64,000 nt of DNA from Paenibacillus sp. FSL R5-0517. Lineage in GTDB: Bacteria > Bacillota > Bacilli > Paenibacillales > Paenibacillaceae. Shown piece after piece: positions 19,263 to 28,048 of this stretch; the stretch's first letter is position 1; the number at the start of each line of letters is the position of its first letter. The notes beneath the pieces are model-generated. The model saw nothing but the letters and a program-made list of their open reading frames with translations, searched no databases and was not told where the DNA came from. The DNA lies in the NCBI RefSeq assembly GCF_037974355.1, contig NZ_CP150235.1:1178001-1242000 (forward strand), written 5' to 3'. The position numbers and the translations under genes are program-made.

Positions 19263-19312
19263 GGGCTGTCCTCTGTTCATGAAAATGAGCAGGGGACAGC
19301 CCTATTTCTTTT
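19263..19312 (+). terminator. Orphan strong hairpin with GAAA loop and T-rich tail
   Basis: Eighteen bases (19263-19280) pair, counting two G.T wobbles, with 19285-19302 around a GAAA tetraloop; TATTTCTTTT follows. The cellulase already has a terminator 110 bases upstream, so this either backs it up or ends a separate short transcript. Confidence 0.65.
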
Positions 19313-19508
19313 CTAACGAACAGAGGACACGCTATTCAGTTGAATTGATGCATTTGATAAATCTAACGAATCGTAGACACGCTATTTAGTTAATTTGGGT
19401 AGATTTTGATCCTCTTAGACTCGTTTTGGTCCAAATAAGGTTACTGAGATTCGTTAGGATTCGTTGTTGCAGTTTCACCACCTAATAGGGTGCGTGGGAT
19501 TCGTTAGA
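19312..19508. repeat. Four-module palindromic intergenic repeat, copy 2
   Basis: Units of 26 bases at 19312-19337 and 19362-19387 (direct) and 19433-19458 and 19483-19508 (inverted) share the CTAACGAA start and (C/G)(C/T)TATT end with copy 1. Spacings are again 50, 71 and 50 bases and total length is again 197. Confidence 0.85.
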
Positions 19509-19891
19509 AAAACTTGGCGGTGAGTGGGAATCATGCTTCAGCTTGAATCGTTCATCGGTTTGATTTCCAAAATGACTCCTAAAAACACTGAATATTGATC
19601 GTTTTGGACGGATATTTGCCTAGGGTCTGGCAGGCAGGATGTCTATAATAGAACCGGATGGGCGGGATCACCTCGCTCAGATTGGAAAGAGAATGAAAGG
19701 AGGACCGCACTCTGGTAGTCGGGCAAGCTGATTTCTCTTTTTTAATTTTGTAAGCGTAATCATTAAAGTTTGGAATCAGTCGTTGAAGAGGTCTACATGG
19801 GTGATTGAATGCCTGTACGGGTAATTGAATGCTCAATCATCATCGAAGTGTATCAGCATCATCTATTCTGTCTCAAGGAGCGTGAAGGTGG

Positions 19892-22303
19892 ATGAACTCA
19901 GAAACAACAGTGCCGGTACATAAGGGATCGGCTTCAGGTCAGCAATCCGGTCGCAGGAAGGCACGGTTGCCACTTGCAGCCAAGGTGCTCTCTTCGGCAC
20001 TCAGCGTAGCTTTGCTTATTGGAGGAACAGCGGGAGTCACTGGAGCCGAAGCTTCGAATGGAAATAGTACAACGGAGAGTGGCCTGCAATCACATAAGGG
20101 GGGCAGTCACTTGAAAGAGATTCAACTGGAATATCTGGATCGCGGTCTGGTAGCTGCATCAACATCCGAAGGTGTTTTTCTTAGCTGGAGATTGCTTGGT
20201 GACGAGGCCACAGGGTATAGCGATAAAGGGCTGACAGGTACGGACTTTAACGTCTATCGTGATGGCAAAAAGATCACTACGGTTACGGATAGCACCAACT
20301 ATGTAGATGCCAAAGGTAAATCTTCTTCCCGTTATGAAGTGGCAGCGGTGAACAAAAAGGGTAAGGAGAGCAAACGCAGTGCATCCGTCAAACCTTGGGC
20401 GAACGGCTACGTGGATATTCCACTGCAAAAACCGGCCGATGGGGTGACGCCTGCCGGCGAAGCCTATACGTATTCCGCCAATGACATGAGCGTGGGTGAT
20501 GTGGACGGGGATGGCCAATATGAGTTTTTTGTGAAATGGGACCCTTCCAATGCCAAGGATGTATCGCAAAAAGGATACACGGGTAAAACCTACGTAGATG
20601 CTTACACCCTGGACGGACAATTGCTGTACCGGATTGATCTTGGAGTCAACATTCGCGCAGGTGCTCATTATACACAGATGCTTGTTTACGATTTTGACGG
20701 GGATGGCAAGGCTGAGATGATGTTCAAGACTGCTCCGGGCACGAAAATAATCCAATATAACAAAAAAGGAAAAGTGACATCCGAGAAGTATATCACCTTA
20801 CCGAAGGAAGACCGCAAGGCAGGCGTGAAGAACGAGGATGATTATCGTTTAAGTGCTGACGGTTACTACGATCACGTGGTGGATATGTTCAGAAACTGGC
20901 ATAAACACGAAGAGGTAGTGAAGGGCAACTGGCCTGCGACATTGGAAGAGGCATTTGGAATGGAGAAAAAGTATAACTATCCATTATCTCAGCAGGATGC
21001 CGAGAGCTTGGCCGATTACTTCATTGATGTCTACGCGGTAGAACGCAGCAACCGAAATGAGTTGCGCAAGTTCGAAGGCTTTATCGTGGACGGACCGGAG
21101 TACGTTACGGTATTTGAAGGGAAATCAGGCAAAGAGCTGGAGACGATCCCCTACGAACCTGAACGTCATGATGATGGCTTGATGTGGGGCGATTATGCTA
21201 TGGCACGGATTGAACCGGGCAATCGGGTGGACCGTTTCCTGGCGGGCGTGGCTTATCTGGATGGCAAGAAACCATCTGCAATCTTTGCACGCGGATACTA
21301 TACACGTTCGACCATGGTTGCTTATAACTGGGATGGCAAGAAGCTGAAAAAGGAATGGAAAGTGGACAGCGGCTGGACACCGATGAAGAACCCGTTCAAT
21401 GATGGGCCGCATGGCGTGGATGGCACAGATCCGGAGTATGGCTCCATTACAACCCAAGGCGCGCACTATTTCAGTGTGGCGGATGTGGATGGAGACGGCA
21501 AACAGGAGATCATCTATGGCTCAGCCACAATTGATCATGATGGTAGCGTACTGTATAGCTCCACAGACCTGATGCCAGCCGAAAGTGCTGCACCGGGAAC
21601 GATTGCCCGTCTGGGTCATGGGGATGCCCTTCATGTGGCAGATATCGACCCGGATCGTCCGGGACTCGAGATCTTCATGGTTCACGAGGGTGGTCCGTGG
21701 GCTCCATATGGCTACTCCTTGCGGGATGCGAAGACCGGAGAAGTGATCTATGGCGGATACACAGGGAAAGATACGGGACGCGGCATGGTGGGGGATGTTG
21801 ATCCAACCCGTCGCGGTCTGGAGACATGGGCTGTAGGCTTATGGACAGCACAGGGTCAGAAAATCAGTGATCAAGCCCCGGGAACGAATATGAATATCCG
21901 TTGGTCTGGTGATATGACGACACAGATCGTAGACGGTGCGATTGATGTTACTCCAACCATCAAGGATTGGAATCGTGGCACGTTGCTGACGGCAACAGGC
22001 ACATTGACTAACAATTACACCAAAGGTACACCTTCTCTTGTAGCTGATATCTTCGGGGATTGGCGGGAAGAGATGCTGGTGAGAACCACCGACAGCTCAG
22101 CAATCCGCATCTATCTGAGTACCGAGAAGACAGACCGCAAGTTGTACACGCTGATGCATGATGCGATGTATCGCGTGGGCATTGCTGGACAGAACAGTGG
22201 ATACAACCAGCCTTCCTATCCGTCCTTCTATATGGCATCGGATATCGACTGGTCGAAGGTAACGCTGCCCAAATTCTACACGCCAGGGAAGGGCGGAAAG
22301 TAA
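19892..22303 (+). CDS. Secreted rhamnogalacturonan lyase, PL11 family
   Basis: 803 residues; AAGGAGCGTGAAGGTGG precedes the ATG. An Arg-rich N-terminus and hydrophobic segment (about 36-50) form an export signal ending near GAEA. The mature protein shows the PL11 (YesW/YesX) pattern: N-terminal LEYLDRGLVAAST..FLSWRLLG, then an eight-bladed propeller with calcium-binding DVDGDGQYEFFVKWDPSNA, DFDGDGKAEMMFKTA and DVDGDGKQEIIYGSA loops, and VADIFGDWREEMLVRT near the end. It cleaves the rhamnogalacturonan-I backbone of pectin by beta-elimination outside the cell. With GH6 upstream it indicates plant cell-wall use. Endo versus exo action cannot be decided by eye. Confidence 0.92.
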   Translation: MNSETTVPVHKGSASGQQSGRRKARLPLAAKVLSSALSVALLIGGTAGVTGAEASNGNSTTESGLQSHKGGSHLKEIQLEYLDRGLVAASTSEGVFLSWRLLGDEATGYSDKGLTGTDFNVYRDGKKITTVTDSTNYVDAKGKSSSRYEVAAVNKKGKESKRSASVKPWANGYVDIPLQKPADGVTPAGEAYTYSANDMSVGDVDGDGQYEFFVKWDPSNAKDVSQKGYTGKTYVDAYTLDGQLLYRIDLGVNIRAGAHYTQMLVYDFDGDGKAEMMFKTAPGTKIIQYNKKGKVTSEKYITLPKEDRKAGVKNEDDYRLSADGYYDHVVDMFRNWHKHEEVVKGNWPATLEEAFGMEKKYNYPLSQQDAESLADYFIDVYAVERSNRNELRKFEGFIVDGPEYVTVFEGKSGKELETIPYEPERHDDGLMWGDYAMARIEPGNRVDRFLAGVAYLDGKKPSAIFARGYYTRSTMVAYNWDGKKLKKEWKVDSGWTPMKNPFNDGPHGVDGTDPEYGSITTQGAHYFSVADVDGDGKQEIIYGSATIDHDGSVLYSSTDLMPAESAAPGTIARLGHGDALHVADIDPDRPGLEIFMVHEGGPWAPYGYSLRDAKTGEVIYGGYTGKDTGRGMVGDVDPTRRGLETWAVGLWTAQGQKISDQAPGTNMNIRWSGDMTTQIVDGAIDVTPTIKDWNRGTLLTATGTLTNNYTKGTPSLVADIFGDWREEMLVRTTDSSAIRIYLSTEKTDRKLYTLMHDAMYRVGIAGQNSGYNQPSYPSFYMASDIDWSKVTLPKFYTPGKGGK

Positions 22304-22411
22304 GCAGGCTGATCAGCAGTAGTAAGATAGCGTAGAACTGATTTGGATCAGACTGTAACCTAAAGCAGCATCAATGGATATGAGCGGTACTGAAGCATTT
22401 TGAAGTATTCT

Positions 22412-22468
22412 AAAGCTCTGGAGTCTCCCGTGTGTCTCGGCACATGGAGACTTCAGAGCTTTTTTACA
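22412..22468 (+). terminator. Terminator of the PL11 gene
   Basis: AAAGCTCTGGAGTCTCC (22412-22428) pairs with GGAGACTTCAGAGCTTT (22446-22462) with one mismatch, followed by a T-run. Confidence 0.88.
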
Positions 22469-22525
22469 TGAGAATCTGAGGGAGTTGGGAATAGAGCTTG
22501 GCATGTTCGGGCGATCCGCGTTACA

Positions 22526-23152
22526 TCATTCTTGTTTATCCGTTAAGTCCAGATGCGCGGTAGAAGCGAACGCTTCAATGGTGTATTTACCTTGATCATG
22601 GATCAAGGTGGTGATGGAGCATTCGGGGATCAATTGGTTCTGCATCGCTATAAAATCGGGATGCCAGACATTAAGCTCGCGCTCGGTGAAGGTTTGCACC
22701 AGGAAATCCGTAATGAGTCCACCATGTGTAACCACAATAATGTTACTGTTCTCCTGCTCTTCATTCGTCAATTCGGTTAAGCGGGAGGCCAGACGTTCAC
22801 CAGCCTGTTTGGCCGAGTCTCCCACAGGTGGAATGTAATCTGGGTCAGACGTGCATCGATCCCACATCGCAATGAATTCTTCGAATGACTGATCGGGGCC
22901 ATCTCCCCAATTGGCACGTTCACGCAGGCGAGGCTCTACTATTATGGGGGATTGAGTATGGCTGGCAATCATACTTGCAGTTTCTTGGGCACGCCGAAGT
23001 GGGCTGGTAAGAATTTTAGTAACAGGAAAGGCAGCTCTGGCAAAATGAAGTGCTGTGGCTTCGGCTTGTAAAACCCCTTCGGAAGTGAGGGGGACATCAC
23101 CGATTTGTCGTTCTTTAAGTCCGTGTCTTACCAGATGAAAGGTGATACTCAT
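22526..23152 (-). CDS. Histidine phosphatase family protein
   Basis: 208 residues with the phosphoglycerate-mutase-like RHG motif LVRHG (catalytic H10), TSPLRRAQETA carrying the second phosphate-binding Arg, a Glu-containing RLRERANWGD segment and the second His in VVTHGGLI. The fold is that of small cytoplasmic phosphatases such as PhoE/CobC; the substrate cannot be told. It is convergent with PL11 and divergent from the AraC gene. Confidence 0.9.
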   Translation of the reverse strand: MSITFHLVRHGLKERQIGDVPLTSEGVLQAEATALHFARAAFPVTKILTSPLRRAQETASMIASHTQSPIIVEPRLRERANWGDGPDQSFEEFIAMWDRCTSDPDYIPPVGDSAKQAGERLASRLTELTNEEQENSNIIVVTHGGLITDFLVQTFTERELNVWHPDFIAMQNQLIPECSITTLIHDQGKYTIEAFASTAHLDLTDKQE

Positions 23153-23333
23153 GCGTAGGAACCTCCTTTAAGTATAGATAATTCACATAAATGATTAGAT
23201 CATATACTAATTATATATTTATCTAATTATAAAATACAATCATCATTTGAGTCAGGACGTTTATATCCAACCTACATAATTGTTACAATGGAGAAAAGTG
23301 AGGATCGATCGTTGAAGGACTGGAGGTATGGAC

Positions 23334-24347
23334 ATGAGCATCTCGAAGCGCTGGACAGGAAGCCTGTATCAGGAGGCATTGCGAACAGAGGATTGTGGGC
23401 CGCGTTTTTATGCGTACTATTATAAGCAATGGGACAACTACCGTATGTCCTATCACCATCATGATTCCATGGAGATTATGTATATTATTTCGGGAATGTG
23501 TCGTGTGGACGTACTGATGCCGGATGGGAGCTCGGAACAGGCTGTTCTGAAAAAAGGGCAGTTCATTATGCTCGATGCCGGCGTCCCGCACCGTCTGCTG
23601 GTGGAAGATGGCGTGCCTTGCCGGATGCTCAATGTAGAGTTTGGATTCTCGGGAACACCAGCCGGTCAGCTGTCCATTCGACAGCTCGTACAGGAAGAGG
23701 AAGAAGTCCACACTTTGCTGGCCAATGCCTCGCCATATCTGGTACTGCCTGACCCGGAAGAGGTGTATTACATTATGAAAAGTCTGGTGTTGGAGCTCGA
23801 TCAGCGTGGTCTATTGGAGCAGGGAAGATCCTCTGGCCCATTAGGCGTTATTCCCAGAGAGGACCGTGCACAACATCGCGAAGCCCGGAATCTGTCGTCC
23901 CCGGAACAGGGAATGCTGGTGCGCACGTTGTTCATCCAGTTGATCGTCCGTGTAGCACGTCTGCGCGGAGAAATGAACCGGAGTGCGCCAGATCAGGCGG
24001 AGCTGTATGTCAAACGAACAATCGAATTCATGCATCACAATATGGACCGCAATATTCAGATGAAGGACATTGCCGCAGCCGTCAATCTGCATCCGGGTTA
24101 TTTGCATCGCATTTTCCGTCAGCACACGCAGCGTACACCAACCGATTACCTGACCATGCTTCGGATGGAGAAGGCCAAGATGCTGCTACAGCAGACGAAT
24201 ATTCCGATTTCTGAGATCTCCGACTATGTTGGAGTAGGGAGTCGTCAGTATTTTCATATGTTATTCAAAAAATATACCGGCTGTACGCCTGTTGAATTTC
24301 GCTCCTCGATGGAACGACATGTGAGTCAATATCCGAAGGATGAATGA
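23334..24347 (+). CDS. AraC-family transcriptional regulator with N-terminal cupin domain
   Basis: 337 residues. GGAGG (23322-23326) is 7 bases before the ATG at 23334 but only 1 base before the ATG at 23328, so the second is chosen. Residues about 35-110 form a cupin effector domain (YHHHDSMEIMYIISG, KKGQFIMLDAGVPHRLLV). The C-terminal AraC DNA-binding pair has MKDIAAAVNLHPGYLHRIF and ISEISDYVGVGSRQYFHMLF. It lies 188 bases before the GH4 gene on the same strand and is its likely sugar-responsive regulator. Confidence 0.92.
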   Translation: MSISKRWTGSLYQEALRTEDCGPRFYAYYYKQWDNYRMSYHHHDSMEIMYIISGMCRVDVLMPDGSSEQAVLKKGQFIMLDAGVPHRLLVEDGVPCRMLNVEFGFSGTPAGQLSIRQLVQEEEEVHTLLANASPYLVLPDPEEVYYIMKSLVLELDQRGLLEQGRSSGPLGVIPREDRAQHREARNLSSPEQGMLVRTLFIQLIVRVARLRGEMNRSAPDQAELYVKRTIEFMHHNMDRNIQMKDIAAAVNLHPGYLHRIFRQHTQRTPTDYLTMLRMEKAKMLLQQTNIPISEISDYVGVGSRQYFHMLFKKYTGCTPVEFRSSMERHVSQYPKDE

Positions 24348-24535
24348 GTCATTTGCAGTAATTTCGAAAACAAGTGTATTAGTGGATCTGGTGTTTAAAA
24401 GTTAGGATTTTTGACAACAGGGACTTGAACAGGTCATGATTTTGATAACGCTTCCCCTATTGGCGTTGGTACAATGATTTCATGAAGAGAGTCATTAACC
24501 GAAGCGAAATATTCGGATAAGGGGAGGATATAAAC

Positions 24536-26041
24536 ATGTCGTTTAAAGTGGCGTTTATCGGGGCAGGAAGTATCGGATTCACTCGGGGATTGCTGCGGGA
24601 TTTGCTCACGGTACCGGAGTTTAACAACATCGAAATTGCGTTCTGCGATATTAGCCAGCACAATCTGGACATGGTGACGGAGCTGTGTCAGCGGGATATC
24701 CGTGAGAATGGATTGAATATTCAGATTCATCCGACAACGGATCGGAAAGAAGCGTTAAAAGATGCGAAGTATGTACTGTGTACGATTCGTGTTGGTGGAC
24801 TGGAAGCTTTTGCAACGGATGTGGATATTCCACTTAAATATGGGGTAGACCAATGTGTCGGCGATACGCTGTGTGCAGGTGGCATCATGTACGGACAACG
24901 CGGAATTGCCGAGATGCTGGACATTTGTAAAGATATTCGTGAACAGAGCGCACCGGATGTACTTCTCTTGAACTATTCCAATCCGATGGCGATGCTCACA
25001 TGGGCATGCAATAAGTATGGCGGTGTGCGGACGATCGGACTGTGTCATGGCGTACAGCATGGTCATCATCAGATTGCGGAAGCTTTTGGCTTGAAAAAGA
25101 GTGAAGTGGATATTATCTGTGCCGGCATCAACCATCAGACCTGGTATATTCAGGCTTCTCATGAAGGCAAAGATCTTACAGGTGACCTGCTCGAAGCCTT
25201 CGAAAAACATCCCGAGTACAGCCGCACCGAGAAAGTGCGGATCGATATGCTGCGCCGCTTCGGATATTACAGTACAGAATCGAATGGTCATCTGAGTGAA
25301 TATGTGCCGTGGTACCGCAAACGTCCGGAAGAGATTAACGAATGGATCGACTTGGGCAACTGGATCAACGGAGAGACAGGTGGGTATCTGCGGGTATGCA
25401 CCGAGGGGCGCAACTGGTTTGAGACGGATTTCCCTAACTGGATGAAGGATGAACCGATGCAATTTATTCCCGAAAAACGGGGCGAGGAGCATGGTTCGTA
25501 CATTATCGAAGGGCTGGAGACCGGACGTGTCTATCGCGGACATTTTAATACCGTTAATCAAGGAGTCATCTCGAACCTGCCGGACGATGCGATTATTGAA
25601 GCACCAGGATATGTGGATCGCAACGGCATTTCTATGCCACATGTAGGTGATCTGCCACTAGGACCAGCCGCGGTATGTAATGTGAGTATTTCCGTGCAAC
25701 GTCTGGCAGTTGAAGCTGCGGTGAACGGAGACGACCAATTACTTCGTCAGGCGTTCATGATGGACCCGCTCGTAGGTGCCGTATGTAATCCAAAAGAGAT
25801 CTGGCAGATGGTCGATGAGATGTTGGTTGCACAGGCTCAGTGGCTGCCACAGTACGGGGATGCGATTGCTGCCGCAGAAGCAAGACTTGCTGCGGGTAAT
25901 CTTATTCCGACGAAGGAGTATGAAGGTGCAGCACGTCTTAAGGTGAAAACCGTTGAAGAGATGCAACAGGATCGTGATGCTGCCAACAAAAACGCAGGTG
26001 AATCCGATAAAGGCAAGGATCGTGAGAAAGTGCAGCAATAG
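24536..26041 (+). CDS. GH4 family NAD-dependent glycosidase (alpha-galactosidase / alpha-glucuronidase type)
   Basis: 501 residues. The Rossmann motif GAGSIGF (9-15) and the GH4 metal-site motifs are present: NYSNPMAMLT, and C170-H171 in LCHGVQ, plus GINHQTW. GH4 enzymes use NAD+, a divalent metal and redox elimination chemistry. The CHxV type of site points to non-phosphorylated alpha-glycosides; CHSV is usual for alpha-galactosidases and CHG for alpha-glucuronidases, so CHGV leaves either open. There is no export signal, so it acts on imported oligosaccharides. An odd charged C-terminal tail of about 25 residues follows the fold. Terminator at 26055-26095. Confidence 0.88.
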   Translation: MSFKVAFIGAGSIGFTRGLLRDLLTVPEFNNIEIAFCDISQHNLDMVTELCQRDIRENGLNIQIHPTTDRKEALKDAKYVLCTIRVGGLEAFATDVDIPLKYGVDQCVGDTLCAGGIMYGQRGIAEMLDICKDIREQSAPDVLLLNYSNPMAMLTWACNKYGGVRTIGLCHGVQHGHHQIAEAFGLKKSEVDIICAGINHQTWYIQASHEGKDLTGDLLEAFEKHPEYSRTEKVRIDMLRRFGYYSTESNGHLSEYVPWYRKRPEEINEWIDLGNWINGETGGYLRVCTEGRNWFETDFPNWMKDEPMQFIPEKRGEEHGSYIIEGLETGRVYRGHFNTVNQGVISNLPDDAIIEAPGYVDRNGISMPHVGDLPLGPAAVCNVSISVQRLAVEAAVNGDDQLLRQAFMMDPLVGAVCNPKEIWQMVDEMLVAQAQWLPQYGDAIAAAEARLAAGNLIPTKEYEGAARLKVKTVEEMQQDRDAANKNAGESDKGKDREKVQQ

Positions 26042-26054
26042 ACAAAACGAGTAT

Positions 26055-26095
26055 AGGGCTTCTCCATAATTGGAGGAGCCCTGTTTTATTTTTTT
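26055..26095 (+). terminator. Terminator of the GH4 gene
   Basis: AGGGCTTCTCC (26055-26065) pairs with GGAGGAGCCCT (26072-26082), followed by a T-rich tract. Confidence 0.85.
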
Positions 26096-26246
26096 GGACG
26101 CCGCGGACAAAGGCTAAAGTAACGTTCACATCGTACTTATGAATTGTATTATAACCACCTCTTTATTCCTTCCATGCGAAAAGCAAGAGAGGAATATTGC
26201 AACGTTGCTCACTTTGAGGCATATTTACCATGTGATGCATATTACC

Positions 26247-26275
26247 TTTACAGACATAGTAATATGTCTTATAGT
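26247..26275 (+). promoter_or_regulatory. PadR-operon promoter with overlapping operator
   Basis: TTTACA (26247-26252), 17-base spacer, TATAGT (26270-26275). The spacer plus one base is an inverted repeat AGACATA-GTAA-TATGTCT (26252-26269), with perfect arms. An operator here would let the PadR product block its own promoter. Confidence 0.75.
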
Positions 26276-26311
26276 ATACGAAGGATGGAAGAAAGTTGGT
26301 GAATTTTGCAG

Positions 26312-26671
26312 ATGGATGTTCAAGTAATTAACAGTGATCTGATTCGGGGCAATATTGACCCCATCATTCTGAGTGTACTTATACCTTCTGATAACTATGG
26401 TTACAGCATTATTAAGGAGATCTATCGCAAGAGTGGAGAGCAGTTTGAATTGAAGGAACCTACGCTTTATTCCAGTTTGAAGAGGCTGGAGAAGAGTGGA
26501 TATGTGGAGTCTTACTGGGGGGAAGAGACGCAGGGAGGACGACGCAAATATTACCGGATTACAGTGCAAGGCCTCGAAGCCTATAGAGAGCAGGTTCAAG
26601 CTTGGCAGGCAGCCAAGGCACTGATTGATTGTATGATTGTCACTGGAGAAAAAGGAGATGAAGACCTATGA
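26312..26671 (+). CDS. PadR-family transcriptional regulator
   Basis: About 119 residues from the ATG at 26312. GTTGGTGA lies 9 bases upstream, while the alternative TTG at 26306 is too close to it. The winged-helix PadR pattern is complete: LIRGNIDPIILSVLI, YGYSIIKEIYRKSGE, LKEPTLYSSLKRLEKSGYVESYW, GGRRKYYRITVQGLEAYRE. The gene overlaps the next by ATGA. PadR proteins usually repress their own operon and respond to membrane or phenolic stress; the inverted repeat in the promoter is the likely target. Confidence 0.93.
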   Translation: MDVQVINSDLIRGNIDPIILSVLIPSDNYGYSIIKEIYRKSGEQFELKEPTLYSSLKRLEKSGYVESYWGEETQGGRRKYYRITVQGLEAYREQVQAWQAAKALIDCMIVTGEKGDEDL

Positions 26672-27363
26672 GATTGGAAGCTCGCATCACCCGTCATGTG
26701 AATCGTCTGTTCGCTCACGCACCAGATACATTGGATAATCGGGAATTAAAAGAAGAGATTCACAGTAATCTCGCTGCGCGGATTGACGATTATATCTCGC
26801 AGGGGATGAGTGAAGATAAGGCGTTCCAGACCGCCATTCAGCATATCGCTGGTATGGATCAAGTGATGAGTGACCATCGGAGAGTGCAACGTGTTCCGTA
26901 CTGGACAGCGTTATTACAGTCTGCTCTGATATATTGCCTTATAGCCTGGATCATAACCATTCCAACGAGAGTGGTGATGCAAGGCTCCGCCATAAACAAC
27001 CTGCTTATGCTCGTGAGCCTCCTTGTTGGGGGATCATATGTATTGTATATGTTGACCAACAGGACGAATGATCCGGCAACTTCAGTGAAAACTACAGTGA
27101 TTCAAACCGATGCCTTTATGCGGTGGAATCGCAGAATTTGGTGGTTATGGGCGGTGTTCATGATTGTACTATGGGGAACACAGGCGGCGTTGCGATTTGG
27201 AAGCAACATCTGGTTTAATCGACCCATTCAGGTGGATGGACCTTATCAGTTTGCTATGATGGCCATTGCCTTTGCTATCCCGCTACTGAGCGTTATTATT
27301 CCTTTGGTAGTGCATCGGGCGTATCGGATCATTAGCAAATATGAAGTGAGTGATGTGTCATGA
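26668..27363 (+). CDS. Membrane protein with N-terminal permease-prefix/HAAS-like domain
   Basis: 231 residues. The N-terminal 75 residues (LEARITRHVNRLFAHAPD, then ELKEEIHSNLAARIDDYISQGMSEDKAFQTAI) match the short helical domain that commonly accompanies PadR regulators and is often fused to permeases. Four hydrophobic segments follow (about 90-108, 110-128, 160-178 and 197-217). No enzymatic motif is seen. Translational coupling to padR and to the next gene indicates one signalling unit, perhaps with this protein binding or sequestering the regulator. Confidence 0.75.
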   Translation: MRLEARITRHVNRLFAHAPDTLDNRELKEEIHSNLAARIDDYISQGMSEDKAFQTAIQHIAGMDQVMSDHRRVQRVPYWTALLQSALIYCLIAWIITIPTRVVMQGSAINNLLMLVSLLVGGSYVLYMLTNRTNDPATSVKTTVIQTDAFMRWNRRIWWLWAVFMIVLWGTQAALRFGSNIWFNRPIQVDGPYQFAMMAIAFAIPLLSVIIPLVVHRAYRIISKYEVSDVS

Positions 27364-27917
27364 GAGGGAAAAATATATGGATTATTGCACTCGTTGTTCT
27401 CGGTGTGGTTGGCCTTGTGTTCGTGGAGGGTTTCGTTAATCCGAGGATCGAGGCACAGCAGGATCAGTATGAAGCAGAGCAGAATGATCCGCTGACGCAT
27501 GATTTTGCCGCTTTAGTGAAATATCGCAGTCCCTACATGGGTGATAATTCCAACCTTAGTCATTTGAATCAAGCCTTACCTTTACAAGAAAGATTGAATG
27601 GTTACCAACTGTACCCGGAGACGTTCACGGCTCAAGTGAATTATAGCTTGGATACGCACGAGATGGATACAGAGGAACTTGAGCGAATACTGGTATATAA
27701 TGCGATTGCGAACTTTGTGATGATCGATAATCTGGAGCAGGTTGTCTACCAGTTAGAGAATACCAGCTATACCTTACGTCGTGAATCTGCCCAACAATGG
27801 ACAGGTACGGAATTAGAGAAGCTTCAGAACGTGGAGCTATGGAATTCGATTGTACGCGAGAAGCTCGTGGAAATGGCACAAGTGAAAGCAGCTTTTTCAC
27901 AAATTGTTGACAATTAA
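27360..27917 (+). CDS. Membrane-anchored DUF4825-like protein
   Basis: 185 residues with one N-terminal membrane helix (IWIIALVVLGVVGLVFVEGFV) and an outside domain whose KYRSPYMGDNSNLSHLNQAL pattern matches DUF4825, a family of unknown function in Bacillales. Third gene of the PadR operon, overlapping its neighbour by four bases. It probably acts outside the membrane as a sensor or adaptor; that is inference from context. Confidence 0.7.
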   Translation: MRGKNIWIIALVVLGVVGLVFVEGFVNPRIEAQQDQYEAEQNDPLTHDFAALVKYRSPYMGDNSNLSHLNQALPLQERLNGYQLYPETFTAQVNYSLDTHEMDTEELERILVYNAIANFVMIDNLEQVVYQLENTSYTLRRESAQQWTGTELEKLQNVELWNSIVREKLVEMAQVKAAFSQIVDN

Positions 27918-28048
27918 GTTGCATGAAATAGAAGGAAATAGGCAAGAGACTCGACTCTTCTTCCATGCTATGTTATTATAAATCTCTGATAACGTGGTAA
28001 CGAACTAAAGCGTTTGGTTTTGGTTATAGACATGGAGGGGTTCGAGAG

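Larger units (their letters stand above)
19097..19891. other. Intergenic region between the cellulase and lyase genes
   Basis: 795 bases without a supported gene. In order: the cellulase terminator (19117-19156), a second strong hairpin with T-rich tail (19263-19312), the second four-module repeat (19312-19508), and the leader of the PL11 gene with TATAAT at 19644 and a hairpin plus T-run near 19686-19746. Confidence 0.6.

Noticed and set aside
24755..25642. 295-codon minus-strand frame inside the GH4 gene
   Set aside because: Antisense shadow of a gene with complete GH4 motifs; no ribosome site or recognisable domain.
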